Positions 21,514 to 32,756 of a stretch of 64,000 nt of DNA are shown piece by piece; positions within the stretch are counted from its first letter, which is position 1; each line of letters starts with the position of its first letter. This DNA comes from Zopfochytrium polystomum (Eukaryota; Chytridiomycota; Chytridiomycetes; Chytridiales; Chytridiaceae): positions 248,001 to 312,000 of the forward strand of contig JAIVFJ010000014.1 in NCBI GenBank assembly GCA_025765615.1, in the 5' to 3' direction. A program made the translations under genes and the position numbers. The notes under the pieces were generated by a model, which did not search any database, had not been told where the DNA came from, and worked only from the letters and a program-made list of their open reading frames with translations.

Positions 21514-24500
21514 ATGTTTGTCAAACCGCTGGAGGTTGGGCTCCTTCCCGTGACACCATGGCAAGACCGTGCGGGCAACAACCACTTCGTTCTGCAGTCC
21601 AAGAAGCCCCCGACGTTCGAGCTTCGATCTCTCCTCGGATTCGCATCGGCAACTGTGGCGACTGCAGCGAATTCTGCACTCGGAGTCGGGATGGGACTAA
21701 GTGCCACTGACGCGGCGCTGATCAAATCCATAGCCGAGTTCGAATATCGGATCATTCTTCGGTGCCCTTCAAAAAAAACCGACTTTGTTGTGGCTGTTGA
21801 TGATACTTTCGAGAAGATCCATACCGATTGGAATTGGGTTGAGAGCAATCTGTACTTGAAAGTTCGTCTTATTCATTAAGGTTGGAGCAATGGGTTTAAT
21901 TTGTCTGTTCACAGCTGCTTGAAATTGAACGCTCGCAAGATGCTTCAGCTTTGGATCAAATAGACTCGGCCCTTTTGAGGCAGTTTGAAGAAATCACGCA
22001 CGAAGCCCTTGGTAATTAATGGAGAAGTGGATTTCCATGGTTAACCTTCGAAGGCAGACCCCCGTTCAGTCGGAATTCAGGCTAAAATGAGCGACATGAG
22101 GGCCCAAATGTTTGAACTCTTTCCTAGCTTGCAGAACGAGGTGCTTCTGAATTGTAAGCATGATTGTGTCGTAATGTTGTTTTCAAGCTCAAATCTTGTT
22201 CAGTCTATGGTTGCACATACTCGCAGGGTGATAGCTCGTTTTTCCGCGGTCACCTTTGCATTACAAGAAATTACGTTTGCTTTCATATGGGAGTTCCAAC
22301 AACAGCGAATGAAGCAGATGATTTCGTGAGCCTGTGTATTCCCTTCAAAGATATCACTGGGATTGAACTGGAAAACTCTAAACGATTACTCACACCGGAT
22401 GGGATTTTGGTGCAAGTGAACAAAACCGCGGTCAGTGAAAAACTGTCGCCGCATAGATAACCAACCGTTCCGAATAGCATCTTTTCTCAATTTACTTTCA
22501 GCGCAAAGAAATATTTAGAGTTCTCACCGCTCTTGCGAATTCTGCTATGGATCGCCTCATCAAAGGAGCGGAGAATACCATGTTGACAACATCAGACATG
22601 TTTGCCAAAAATAATACAACAGGAGACCTGGCAACGGGCTCCGAAAATCAAGGCGGAATGCTTATTGCACGGTCTCGCGAGGTGATATCCCAAACGTCTC
22701 CCCGGAGATACACCAAGATAAACATGGATCTTGACGAAGAGGATTTCACTTCCATGAGTGCGCCGATTGTGAGCCCCAGCCCAACCGATGCTACAGGCAA
22801 TGACTCTCACGTATCCAGCTTATTACTTCCCGCGACTGCAGCATCGAAACCTTTGGCAGCACCAATTCGCCATTACGCTCATGTAATGACAGCGTCTGTA
22901 CTTACAGTTGAAGACTTAGTTAAACAACTTCGAAATATTGAATTCCGCCTTGTCTTCAAGCTCCCTTTCCATGAAACAATAGTACTGGAGGAGTCACCTT
23001 GCTATTTTTGGAATCCTGCATCTTCAACTTACTTCTCTGGGAATTTTTACCTCTCTCGAAGCTTTTGCTGCTTCGCGTCTACCGCGACTCAGTCTGCTTC
23101 AATCGCGTCAACGTTGACTGGCTCAGGCGCATCGTCAATGTCCATTTTGTTCCCAGACGCTTCAAATCCGGACCCTGTCCTCACTTGGGTTATTCCGTTT
23201 ATTCACATCGTATCGGTAAAAAAGCAACCGCCGACCGCACTTCCCTCGTCTGGACGGATTGGCAGCTTCTCTCTCTCGGGGTATCTTGTGATATCGACGC
23301 GCTCACGGCAGGAGTTTTGGCTCTCGTTTGGAAGTACTAAATCGAGAGACGTTGTATCGGAAGTGACACTGGCTAAAATGAAAACGGTGGATTGGCGACC
23401 GGATGAAGACGTTCTACTTCCAGTCGCTCCGAATTTGACACCAACGTCTCCATCTTTTTCGCTTGGTCGTCGAAACAGTACACTTTCGAATGCTAGTCTA
23501 TCTTACACGTTTGGAATGCAAGCGGCGACAACAGTAAACGCAACCTTGACAATCGGCGGTGGTCGGGAGGCACCGGCGATTGGAAGACGAATTGATAATA
23601 TCTCTTTGCAGGAGTACGTCGTAACACCTCAAGATATTGACCTTCCCGGTATTGCGGAGAACGCCTCTGGCGCTAATATCAGATTCTTAAAAATTGGCCT
23701 TTCGTTCCTCTTTCGTGGTGGCTCCGGAGTTTCTTCGGGTACTTTGGATGCAGAATCATACCCTGCTAACTCCGGTGGCCTTGAATCGCAAAAACTGGCC
23801 GTTAAACTGCAAACACCTCTGGACGGAAGAATATCGCGCAAGTCCTCAATTGGTGCTGACGTCGATATTCCGCAAAGTGAACCTTTCAGTGAAAACTTTA
23901 TTCCGCGCGATCCAGCCGAATCCATTTGGCAAGAGTTTTTGGAGAAGCATGGAAAGGATGTTTGCCTAGTGAAAGACATGAAAGTGCTTCGAGAATTGTT
24001 GGTTAAAACTGCTGGTGTCCCAGACCGGTTTAGGGGCGATTTTTGGTCCGTACCTTTGGACACACCCTCCATGACAAACTTAACATTCTTTCCCAGGATG
24101 ATCGTAACGGGTGCATGGCATTCTCGGCCGCCTCCGAATTATTACTTCAAATTGGTGATCGATCACATTGGGATTCCTTCGCCGTTCACTGAAGAGATCG
24201 AAAAGGACGTCAGACGGTGCGGGTGAAAGACCTTTTTTTACAGCCCCTGACCACTGCAACCAGGTCATTACCAGAGCACCCTGCTTACCAATCCCACATC
24301 GGTATCGATGCTCTCCGCCGTGTATTGACGGCCTATTCTTGGAGAAATCCAGCTATTGGATACGCCCAAGCATTGAACATTATATCGGCGGTCTTGCTCC
24401 TTTACCTTCGGGAGGAGGACGCTTTTTGGATGTTATGTGAGTTTTTGGACAAAAGTGCAACCTGGTTTAATCTTTTGCTGTATAAAAGGTGTCATTGTGG

Positions 24501-26683
24501 AGAGAATCTTACCGGATCACTACACCAAAACTCTTGTTGGATCAGTAGTCGATCAGACAGTCTTTACAAGCCTAGTTCAGAGCAACTTGCCGGCTTTATG
24601 GGCTCACATGGACACACTTTATATGGACCTTAGCACTGTTACTGTCCCTTGGTTTGTCTGTTTGTTCTTAAACAGCTGCCCACTCCACGTTGCAGTCAAG
24701 TTTCTGGACGCTTTCTTCTTGGACGGTATCAAATTTCAGTTTTGGTTATCCCTGGCCATTTTCAAGATCAACGAGAAAGAGCTTGTTTCTAGAGGGCGGG
24801 ATGATGATATATTCGTCGGGATTATAAAAGACTTTCTCGGACGGCTTTCCGCGTCAACACCCCTCACAGCAGGCGAAAGCAAAGTGATTTCGAAGCCCGC
24901 CGAGCCAAATGCTATGACCGACTCATCACAATCAGGCGGTTCCGGCAACCTATTCGAGACTCTAATGTCGACCGCGTACAGTTGTTCAAACACTGCCACC
25001 TCTGAAACCATTGAGTTGCTCCGCTCCCGAGCGCGACTTAAAGTTGTTCAGCGGATGGAAGAATCGTCTCGAAGAAGCCAAATTCGAACAATCTGTGAGC
25101 AGGTGTCGCTGAAGGAGGACGAAACGGCCGTCGTCTACGATCTCGTTCGAATTTTGGGATTTGAAAACGAGGAGGAAGAGCAAGCTCTTCTTGTTGGAGC
25201 CGCAGGGTCATCGTCAATAGCAGCAAGGATCGAAGCGGAGCGGCAAGAGGAGGACCAAATTCGTTCGCTGTTACTCCGAACTGGCGGTTGGGGCCTTATG
25301 TCCCGCGCTGTGAAAGGACGAGTACCAGAATCAATGACGGCTGGAAAGACGGGAGGAGTTCGGCACCTGAACCTCGCCGCACCGGGCAATCTCCAGACTG
25401 CGGGAAACGCTGCGCCATCGGTTGAAGCTGGCACTGGACCCACCGGCATAACATTGCGGGATTTTAGGAGCATAATGAACAGAATGAGCCCATGGCGGTG
25501 TAGCGGTCCCACAGTCCTCCCAAACTCCGCTCAAGCTGCTCAGTGGCAAACGACACCACCAGAGCAGGGCGGGCTTAGACCCGGTTCACGGTTCAGCAAT
25601 TTACCACGACAGCCTTCAGCCACCGACGCGACAGGCGGTCGAAGATTGCATCGACGAACGGAGTCGACTGGAAGTAGAATTCGTTCTGATGTGCCAGAAT
25701 CCGCAGATGCGCAATCAACACCAGCTTTACTCGATCATAGTGATGAAACTCATGTTACTTTGTTCGACCGGATCTATTTCTACTGCTCCTTTAACTACAG
25801 CTTCTTCCACGCCAACCGGCCAAAGCCGCAGGGCGGACTCGGCAATGACTATATTGCATCTCAGCAACGTGCGACCCGAAAGTGGGCTGAGGCCGAGGTC
25901 GAGACAACCACTTCTCCGTGCGTCGTTGATCTCGCCATTGTGGTTCACGTTCTTGACATTATGATGAAGCAGCCTTTGCATTCTCGGCTTCGATTTTTGT
26001 TTGATTTGCATGATACCGACGGCGATGGATTTCTCTGCAAATCTGAACTAAAGGCAGTGATGGATTCTCTACTGGAAATGTTTCAAAAGCCTGGGGGCAG
26101 CATGCTTCAAAGCCAAATCGACGGGTCGCATTCACCCTGGCGGTCTGAAGATGATGAGGTCTATATGCGAGCGGTCAGCTCATTTCTCAATAGCGCGTTG
26201 AAGCTTGGAAACAACAAGGCGCAGCATCACAGCCTTGGGACGGGAGCGTCCACATCGGAAGAAGCGAGCAACGAGACGGTTGCGAACCAACCAAAACCCT
26301 CCTCTTCAAATGGCGGTGCATTGTTGGACGTCCCCACCTCTGAAAGCTCTTGGAAAGGAGATGGTGATCGACGATCGGCCGGAGCCCTCCAAAACTTTCC
26401 ACAAGACGCCAATCCGGCAGATCCTTCCAGCAACTTGGAACGGCGTCGCTCAGTAAGTCCATCCGTGCCAAATCGGAGCAGCGCGTCGGCGCCATCGACC
26501 GGAGCCGAAACCCAGAAGGGGCAACGCGTACAACCTGTCGGAGTCATTGGCGGTGTAGTTGGTGGTGGTGGTGGTGGTGAGTCTGGTTTGAGTCCGTTTC
26601 GTTTGAGTTTCAACGAGTTTTTGCTCGCTGTTTTGAGCCAGAGCGTTTTTGTTCAGTTCTTTGAGCGCGTGATTATGCTTTGA
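21514..26683 (+). CDS. GRAM-TBC-EF-hand Rab GAP (TBC1D8/TBC1D9 type)
   Basis: Eight exons: 21514-21861, 21915-22011, 22058-22153, 22204-22430, 22502-24045, 24097-24216, 24264-24436 and 24489-26683. The start [13 protein letters not shown] and the following blocks match TBC1D9, including the first GRAM domain with [14 protein letters not shown] and [15 protein letters not shown] second GRAM-like region follows. The TBC domain shows [17 protein letters not shown] (arginine finger), [22 protein letters not shown] (glutamine finger, here YAQ) and [22 protein letters not shown]-terminal EF-hand loop reads [12 protein letters not shown], giving plausible calcium control. The protein should inactivate a Rab GTPase at a membrane bound through GRAM. 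The 51-base intron inside the TBC domain is a multiple of three and stop-free. The end is uncertain: splicing from near VQFFER to an exon after 26783 would give a different tail. Confidence 0.88.
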
Positions 26684-27349
26684 GCGCGTTTGATAAATGA
26701 AGATTCACCTCGCGTTTTTTTTTTTTCTTTCATTTTTTTCTTTTTTCTTTTTTATTTTTTATTTTTTATTTTTTTTCCTTCAGGTGTTTCCCGCCTTGCC
26801 GCCGCGTCATCCAAAAGTGGGAATCGCGAGCAGAAAGTTTCCGACTCCCTCCTCCGATGACTCGTGCAGAGATTGATTGTTTTTGTTTATTTTCGGTTGT
26901 TTTGGTCCGCCCATTTTTCTTTCTTTCTTTTTTTTATTTTATATTTATTTTATTCTGACCCGTCTACAGCGACCACTGCTCCCTCCGCCATCCGTGTTGA
27001 TTGATTGGGTGGTGGTGCGAGGTGTCCTGTTGGCTCCTTCTCCCTCCTCCCTTTACCACTCTCCTCAACGTCCGTTTCCTTCTCTCTCCCTCTCTCTCCC
27101 TCTCCCTCCCTCTCTCTCTATCCCCCCGAAGCAAAGAAGATTCGCAACCAGCCAGCTAACGACCCCTCGTTCTGCTGCTGCTGCTGCTGTACTAGTCCTC
27201 ACCCGAGCCGACTCGATTGTGGTTTCGTGGACTGTATTCTCGCTCGTAACTTGATCCGTTTCCTTGCTCGCCTTGCTCCCTGACCCCGGGTTGGTGACCG
27301 TTGCCCACACTGATCCTTACTACGCTGCCGAGCGGATATACCCTGGCCA
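26684..27349. other. Pyrimidine-rich spacer upstream of the pentapeptide-repeat gene
   Basis: The stretch has long T and TTTA runs (about 26716-26781, 26917-26955) and CT-rich tracts (about 27075-27120), then a short CTG run near 27174-27188. It probably holds the end of the TBC1D9-like gene and the promoter and 5' leader of the next gene. No separate gene is seen. Confidence 0.5.
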
Positions 27350-29224
27350 ATGACGACGTCTTCCCTCCTTCCGTTGGCTACAGATAGCCTTGACGCCTCC
27401 GACTCGATTCGATCGCTGGCCTCCCCATCAACCCCGTCAGGCTCTATCCCAACCTCCTCAGCCTCCACGGACCCACCGTCCTCGTCCGCGTTATCCTTGA
27501 GAGATGCGTCCGTCTCCCCAAATGCAACACTCAGCGCTCGACAACCGTCTAATCCGTCCACATCGTCGAACTCAACATCTACGGCAACATCTGTTATCTC
27601 GCGGAAAGCTTCAAACGCTGCTGCCGGCTTGAAGCCCACACCCGTCGCCCACTACTCAGATCTCTCGTTTCCCAACACACTACCACCGTCCTACCTCCTC
27701 AATTTGAGGTTCGCAACCTGCCGTGATTTCTCCTGTCTGCAACTGAATTATCACGTTTTACAGCGGCGCATCCTTCACGCGATGCAACTTCTCAGAGACC
27801 CAATGGTCGAGGGCGTCAACCGTCGCGAACATACATCAGACAAATGTCACATTCGACCACTGCGATCTTTCAAAGTCGAATTTCACTCATCTCGTTCTGG
27901 ACGATTGCAGGTTTTTGAACTGCGATGCGAAGGGGGCGAAGTTCTCTGGATGTCGATTTCTCCGAACGACAAGATTCATTCAATGCGACCTCAGGTGCTA
28001 TGCTCCAGGTTGGCCTGCCACCGGATCCTGACGAATTTTAATTTGTTTAGGAATGCCAAGTTTGACTCTGGAGCTCGGTTCTGGAGGTTAGAATTCATCG
28101 ACTGTCGGCTGGAGGGCGCGTCGTTTCAGGACTCCTACGCACACACCCTTTCCGTCGATTCGACGAGTCAATCAAGTTCCACTAGTTTTCGTGGCACTAT
28201 GGTTGATGGATTCTTTATTTCCAACATTCTTCCTCTTCCTCCAGCGGTTCCAGTCGTAGCAACCAATAATAATGTGGATGTTGCCACTCTCGGATCGTCC
28301 CCCCCTGCTATTGGTATGCCAACATCTGGTCGAAGACTATCACGCCCATCAGTTGCCACTTCCCTCTCTGTGCCGGCCATGCCAGCCAATTCCCTACCCT
28401 CACTTCCGATGACGCAAATGGGAAACCAAAAGCTACAAAAGTCGAATTCGCTGCCAACGTCTGTGGAGGATGCAACAGTAAGGCCGAGCTCCGCTGATAG
28501 AGGCGACTCAGGCGTCGATTCCTCCGTTCCGCTGGAGCCAAGAGCAAACTCCGCCGGCATGCTCCCGAATTTGCCACTCCCGCCTCCCGCCTCGCACTCC
28601 TCTCTTATCACTGCGCTTTTTCGAAACGTACCTAATAACGACGTCATAACCAGCCAGCAACATGAGGCGGCACCAGCGGACGTCCAGGCAGCTGCTGCAG
28701 CCGCCACCGCGGTGGGAGAGAGTACACATTCGTTGCCTCTGCCTCTGGCAGATTTGCTTTACCTTGGCTGGAACGGTGCCTACTTTGGTACTGGTGCCGC
28801 TGATCTGAACCTGGCCCGCTCGAAGGCTAAACGGTCAGCTGCCGGCAGTACCTCCTCTGCATTGCCGGCGCCCTCCTCCCAGCGGCGGCCCTCAGCAGGA
28901 GGTGCTTCAGACGGCGACCCAGCCGCCTCTCCTGAATCTAGTGTGTCGGCCTCCGGCGTTTCCCCCGGGAAATCGGCGAACGAGGGGACGGTGCAAAGTT
29001 CTGACTCGGCAGGTCATCCTTCGCAGCCCTCGGCCCCCACTTCGAGCTCGTCGCTTCCACGTTCGTCGACGAACAGTTCCGGCGCGGTCGCTGGCGCAGA
29101 GGCGACCGCCCATACGTCCGTCGTTGGCTGGGGACGGACCCTGCTGTGCTTTCAGAAAATAATATCAATGGACTTCAGGTCCTTCTATCTTGCTACTGAT
29201 GGCTGCAATTTCTCCCCAGGCTAA
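27350..29224 (+). CDS. Pentapeptide-repeat protein with long disordered C-terminus
   Basis: Read straight through, the frame is open but the middle is meaningless. Removing two GT-AG introns (27709-27763, 55 bases; 27995-28050, 56 bases) moves the middle exon into another frame and restores the first frame after it. That exon then reads as pentapeptide repeats with alternating aromatic/leucine and small residues: SGASFTRCNFSETQW, TNVTFDHCDLSKSNFTHL, DDCRFLNCDAKGAKFSGCRF and CDLRNAKFDSGARFWRLEF, about 115 residues in all. Such repeats form a four-sided beta helix. The N-terminal 110 residues and the C-terminal 350 are Ser/Pro/Ala-rich and disordered. The biochemical role is unknown; eukaryotic relatives such as KCTD9 use the fold for protein binding. 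An alternative last intron (29179-29219) would extend the protein to a stop at 29400. Confidence 0.7.
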   Translation: MTTSSLLPLATDSLDASDSIRSLASPSTPSGSIPTSSASTDPPSSSALSLRDASVSPNATLSARQPSNPSTSSNSTSTATSVISRKASNAAAGLKPTPVAHYSDLSFPNTLPPSYLLNLRFATCRDFSCLQLNYHVLQRRILHAMQLLRDPMVEGVNRREHTSDKCHIRPLRSFKVEFHSSRSGRLQVFELRCEGGEVLWMSISPNDKIHSMRPQVLCSRLACHRILTNFNLFRNAKFDSGARFWRLEFIDCRLEGASFQDSYAHTLSVDSTSQSSSTSFRGTMVDGFFISNILPLPPAVPVVATNNNVDVATLGSSPPAIGMPTSGRRLSRPSVATSLSVPAMPANSLPSLPMTQMGNQKLQKSNSLPTSVEDATVRPSSADRGDSGVDSSVPLEPRANSAGMLPNLPLPPPASHSSLITALFRNVPNNDVITSQQHEAAPADVQAAAAAATAVGESTHSLPLPLADLLYLGWNGAYFGTGAADLNLARSKAKRSAAGSTSSALPAPSSQRRPSAGGASDGDPAASPESSVSASGVSPGKSANEGTVQSSDSAGHPSQPSAPTSSSSLPRSSTNSSGAVAGAEATAHTSVVGWGRTLLCFQKIISMDFRSFYLATDGCNFSPG

Positions 29225-29413
29225 ATTGCTTTAATTTTGAAAATACAGGGACGTCAAGGAACAGCACTAAGACTGGTCAGACTTTGCAGGATGATTCGGG
29301 GGGCGTTGTGAGGGAGAGGTGGTTTTTTTCTGATGAAGTGGTGGTTTCTATACTTGTGGGAAACAGGGAGCGCGTTTCGGGTGAAAATGTGATACGATGA
29401 CGGCACTTATTCT

Positions 29414-32177
29414 TTACAATGGAGCAAAATAGAGTGTGGAAGAGACCCCCTGCTTCCGCGCCGCCTTGACTTTAAGCTTGACGACCGGCCTGTCAGCCTC
29501 GATGCGAAGCGGACTGTTCGCCGCACTCTCCCCTGGCGCCGCACTCAACATCAAGTTGGCGACCGCCGCGCCCGGGCTGGGTGCAGCGGGCAACGACGCG
29601 CTGCGTCCATCGGCGCGTTTGGCCAACCCTGCTGCCGCACGCGGCGTGCGCGGAGAGTCGAGCGGCCGAAGGCTGCCGAGCTCCTCCCAGTCGACTCCGT
29701 CGTTCGCGACCAGCGATTTGGTCGCCGACGGCGGCGGGATCAGCAGCAGCGCGTGGCGCTGCCGCCGCTGCGGCGTCGGCGTCTCGGCGATCGACAGAGC
29801 CACCGCCGCCGCCATCGGTCGCGTTGGCGTCTTGGCGACGGACGGAGCCGCGGCCATCGCCGCCGCCGGCGGTCGCGTCGGCGTTTCCGCACCCTTTGCC
29901 GGCGAATGCGCCGGGGCCCGCGCTTCCCGCGCCAGCTCCAGCGTCAGCGGGGGCGGGGGGCGCTTGGTCGGGGTGCATACGTCGGGTCCTACTGCGACGC
30001 GGACCGTTCGAGGCCGGCGAGTGGGTGTCCGCGCTACCTCGGACTCGTCGAGATCCGAATCGGTGCCGAGAGCGGTCAGCATTGTCGGGCGCCGCCCAGC
30101 CTCGGGAGTGGAGGAAATACGCGACGGTTCTGCGTATCCGCAAACGGTCAATCCGTACTCGAGCATGCAAGCATCATATTAGGAAACTTACTCCTGGGAG
30201 TGGACAGCGGGTCAGATCCCTTCACACGCCTGGCCAGTTCTTGGTTTTTTCTGAGCTGTTCGCGTTCGTCGTCAGTGAGCGCCAAACGCACAACCGTACT
30301 TGGACGGCACTTTGACTTGAAAGAACGAGGCGACAGCACTTTCATGGGCAGCGAGCCGCCTTTTGAAAACGGGTTTTTGGCATCTTCTTGCTGGCAGGTA
30401 CGTTTCGGAGCGAGCCCTTTGCCGCTTTCCGCGGCCGGTTCGGAAGCGGCTGCTGCTGCTGCTGCTGTTGCTGCTGCGACCGACAAAGATTTTCCAGTTT
30501 TCTCCGTTTCGCTCTGCGCTTTCGAAGACGACGACGACGACGACCCGCGCTTGGATCCCGACTTTCCGATGGGAACTACGCGCTTTTGAAGGTATTCCGG
30601 GATTTTTCTGGATCCACGAGACGCGGCCCGCACAAACTGTTTTTGGGCGCCTCTGCCATCCTTCAATGCCTCCACGGAAAGCATCTCAGGACCGGCTCTG
30701 TTCGCGGACACTCGCATCCCGGCTCTTCCAACACCAGGAGGTAGGGCAGCGGCTCTCTTTCCTTGGGCTGCATCGTGTTTGGGATAAATTTGAGAGTGGG
30801 AAGACGATGCCATCCTCGCGCGGTCGCTGGATAACCCAGTCAATGCCTTCACCACGTCCGGTAGTGCTTCTGCGTAGCTGCAGGAAAGTAAGATTTACCA
30901 AGAAAAAAGTGTTTCCAGGCACTTACTAGGAGAAGACTACTCCCTCCGAGAACTTTGTCAGCTCTGCACTGGTACCGCCCTCCAAAGAATCCAGCATTGA
31001 GACCCAGCTCATCAGCGCCACTCCAGCCTGCACATAGTCCTCCTTGTCACCCGGTTCATACAACCGTTCCGCCTGCTGTGGCTTGGGAATCGCGTCGCTT
31101 TCCGGCTGAACCGCGCTCCGCTTACTGGGCCGGTCTACAACGTGCCCGTCGGAAGAACGCTTCCGGGACCCCGCTTTGATCGCTTTGCTCTCCTGCTGCT
31201 GCTTTCGAATAAAATCGTCGGGAAGCTTGGGAAGGTCAATGCCGGTTGCCGAATGAATTCGAAGGCATTCCAACAGCAAAATCAACTGCATTTGTGCGCT
31301 TTGCGTGGTTGAATGTGGACTTTAGATGATCGCTGCAGCACATGCTGTGCCACTTACTCTCGCTTTTTGCACAATGAAACCCACGAGGTGACTGAAGGAA
31401 CGACTGTTTTTCCGCCCATCTCTGTTTCGTCGGCTGTGTTTCGGCACCATCGTCTGACGTGCTCCCATTCGTGGGGCTTCATGAACAGTTGTCGTTCGTC
31501 TTGAGCAAATCGACGCTGCGACCACCAGCTCTTGCTTCGAAGGACGCCAGCAAGCGATGAGTACTTGTCATCGATGCAAGGAAGCGGTGTTAAGACCTTC
31601 GATGATATGAAGTTGAGCAAGATGAAGGACTGGGTGTTGGGCCGATGTTTGCACATTAGGAAGATAGGTTGATAAAAGTGCGCAGGGAGATTACAAACCG
31701 CTAATTGCGGGTGACAGTTTTCGCTCCAGCCTTCGACTGGCGTTTGATCGAGCACCTCCGCCACCGCTTCGTCGACCTCCGCGTATATTGCAGGAAGCGT
31801 CTTGTCCAGCAGTCGGTCCTGAGATAAAAAAGACTCGATCAGTGTCCAAGCCTGGTTCAGCACACCAGAGACGACCCCGCGTGGTCCACCCGAATGCATA
31901 CCATTGAGTGGCCGTGAATGACGTCGGCGTAGGCGATCTCGACGCTTCGCAGTCTCTCGACCACCGACGGACTTTCCGCGAGCACCGCGAAGGCTGTCTT
32001 TTTCGGATGTGGGAGTCCCGATCGCTGGACAGGGACGCTGGCGCCGAGTGGTCCGGACGCGATCGTTCCACTTGAAGACCGCTGTGCTGCATCACCGCCC
32101 ATGCCGCCGATCAGCACCAGCGATGCGGTCCTTTGGTGCTCACATCCTTCATCCTCGTCGAACTCGTTGACCCCCAT
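29414..32177 (-). CDS. Sld3/Treslin-like DNA replication initiation factor (putative)
   Basis: Six exons join in phase (32177-31902, 31818-31699, 31596-31358, 31298-30927, 30877-30192, 30129-29414). The recognisable core is KKRDAQMQLILLLECLRI across the 31299-31357 intron, then SWVSMLDSLEG, and FSEGVVFSYYAEALPDVVKAL. This follows the Sld3/Treslin pattern (K/R-x-x-Q-x-Q-hydrophobic helix, then FL...YY..LP.....L). The C-terminal half is disordered and holds a run of Thr-Pro motifs followed by Arg or Lys (ARTPTRRP, CTPTKRP, ETPTRP, KTPTRP, SPRTPR), plausible CDK sites, which is how Sld3/Treslin is regulated in S phase. The function (loading Cdc45 at origins) is inferred from this weak similarity. 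The start is the first methionine of the upstream exon; another exon could precede it. Confidence 0.55.
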
Positions 32178-32756
32178 TGGCGCCGCGGGTAACGAAAAGC
32201 TTGGACCTCTTGGACCTGGGAAACCTCGCTTTGTGTCTTCGTCTGTCTTCCGCAAATTGGTTTGAGGGGAAAAGGAAGCTCATGTATTACTCTCGCGGTT
32301 CGGCTGCAGGGACAGGGGAGGTAGAGAGAGGCGCGAGAAGCGGCTGAGGCCGCCAGGCAAAATTGACGATCGAGGGCAAAGGGTGTGCGAATCCAAAAAA
32401 AAAACGAAGATCCGGCGGGCATAGGTGGGTCGGCGAAGAAAGGAAACCAAGTTTTTCCAAATACCCGAGAGCGCCCAAAGTTTGAAGAAAAGAGGGGACA
32501 TTTGAAGTGCAAAAAGTAAGAAGAAGGGAGTAAGAAAGGAGGAAGGAGCGGATGTGTGTGTGTGTGCTTTTTTTTTTAAAGTTTAATAAATTTGTTGGGT
32601 GCGTTAAGTGAGAATCGAATGCGTCACGACCTAAATAAAGAGAATGCGAGGATAAGAAGAGAAGAAAAAAGAAGCCACCGCGAGGAAAACTCGCTAATAT
32701 AAACTACCGATAAATCAATTCCTTGGTGAGCTCGATATCTGCAACTTCGTAACAGT
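32178..32756. other. Spacer between two minus-strand genes
   Basis: This stretch holds the upstream region of the Sld3-like gene and the 3' end of the cyclin gene. A short GT run (about 32553-32568) and an A/T-rich patch with AATAAA (about 32584-32640) are present. No gene is recognised. Confidence 0.45.

Noticed and set aside
29436..30589. Plus-strand open frames of about 250 codons, Ala/Arg/Gly-rich
   Set aside because: They are shadows of the GC-rich, Thr-Pro-repeat C-terminus of the Sld3-like gene on the opposite strand, which has splice support and a coherent composition.
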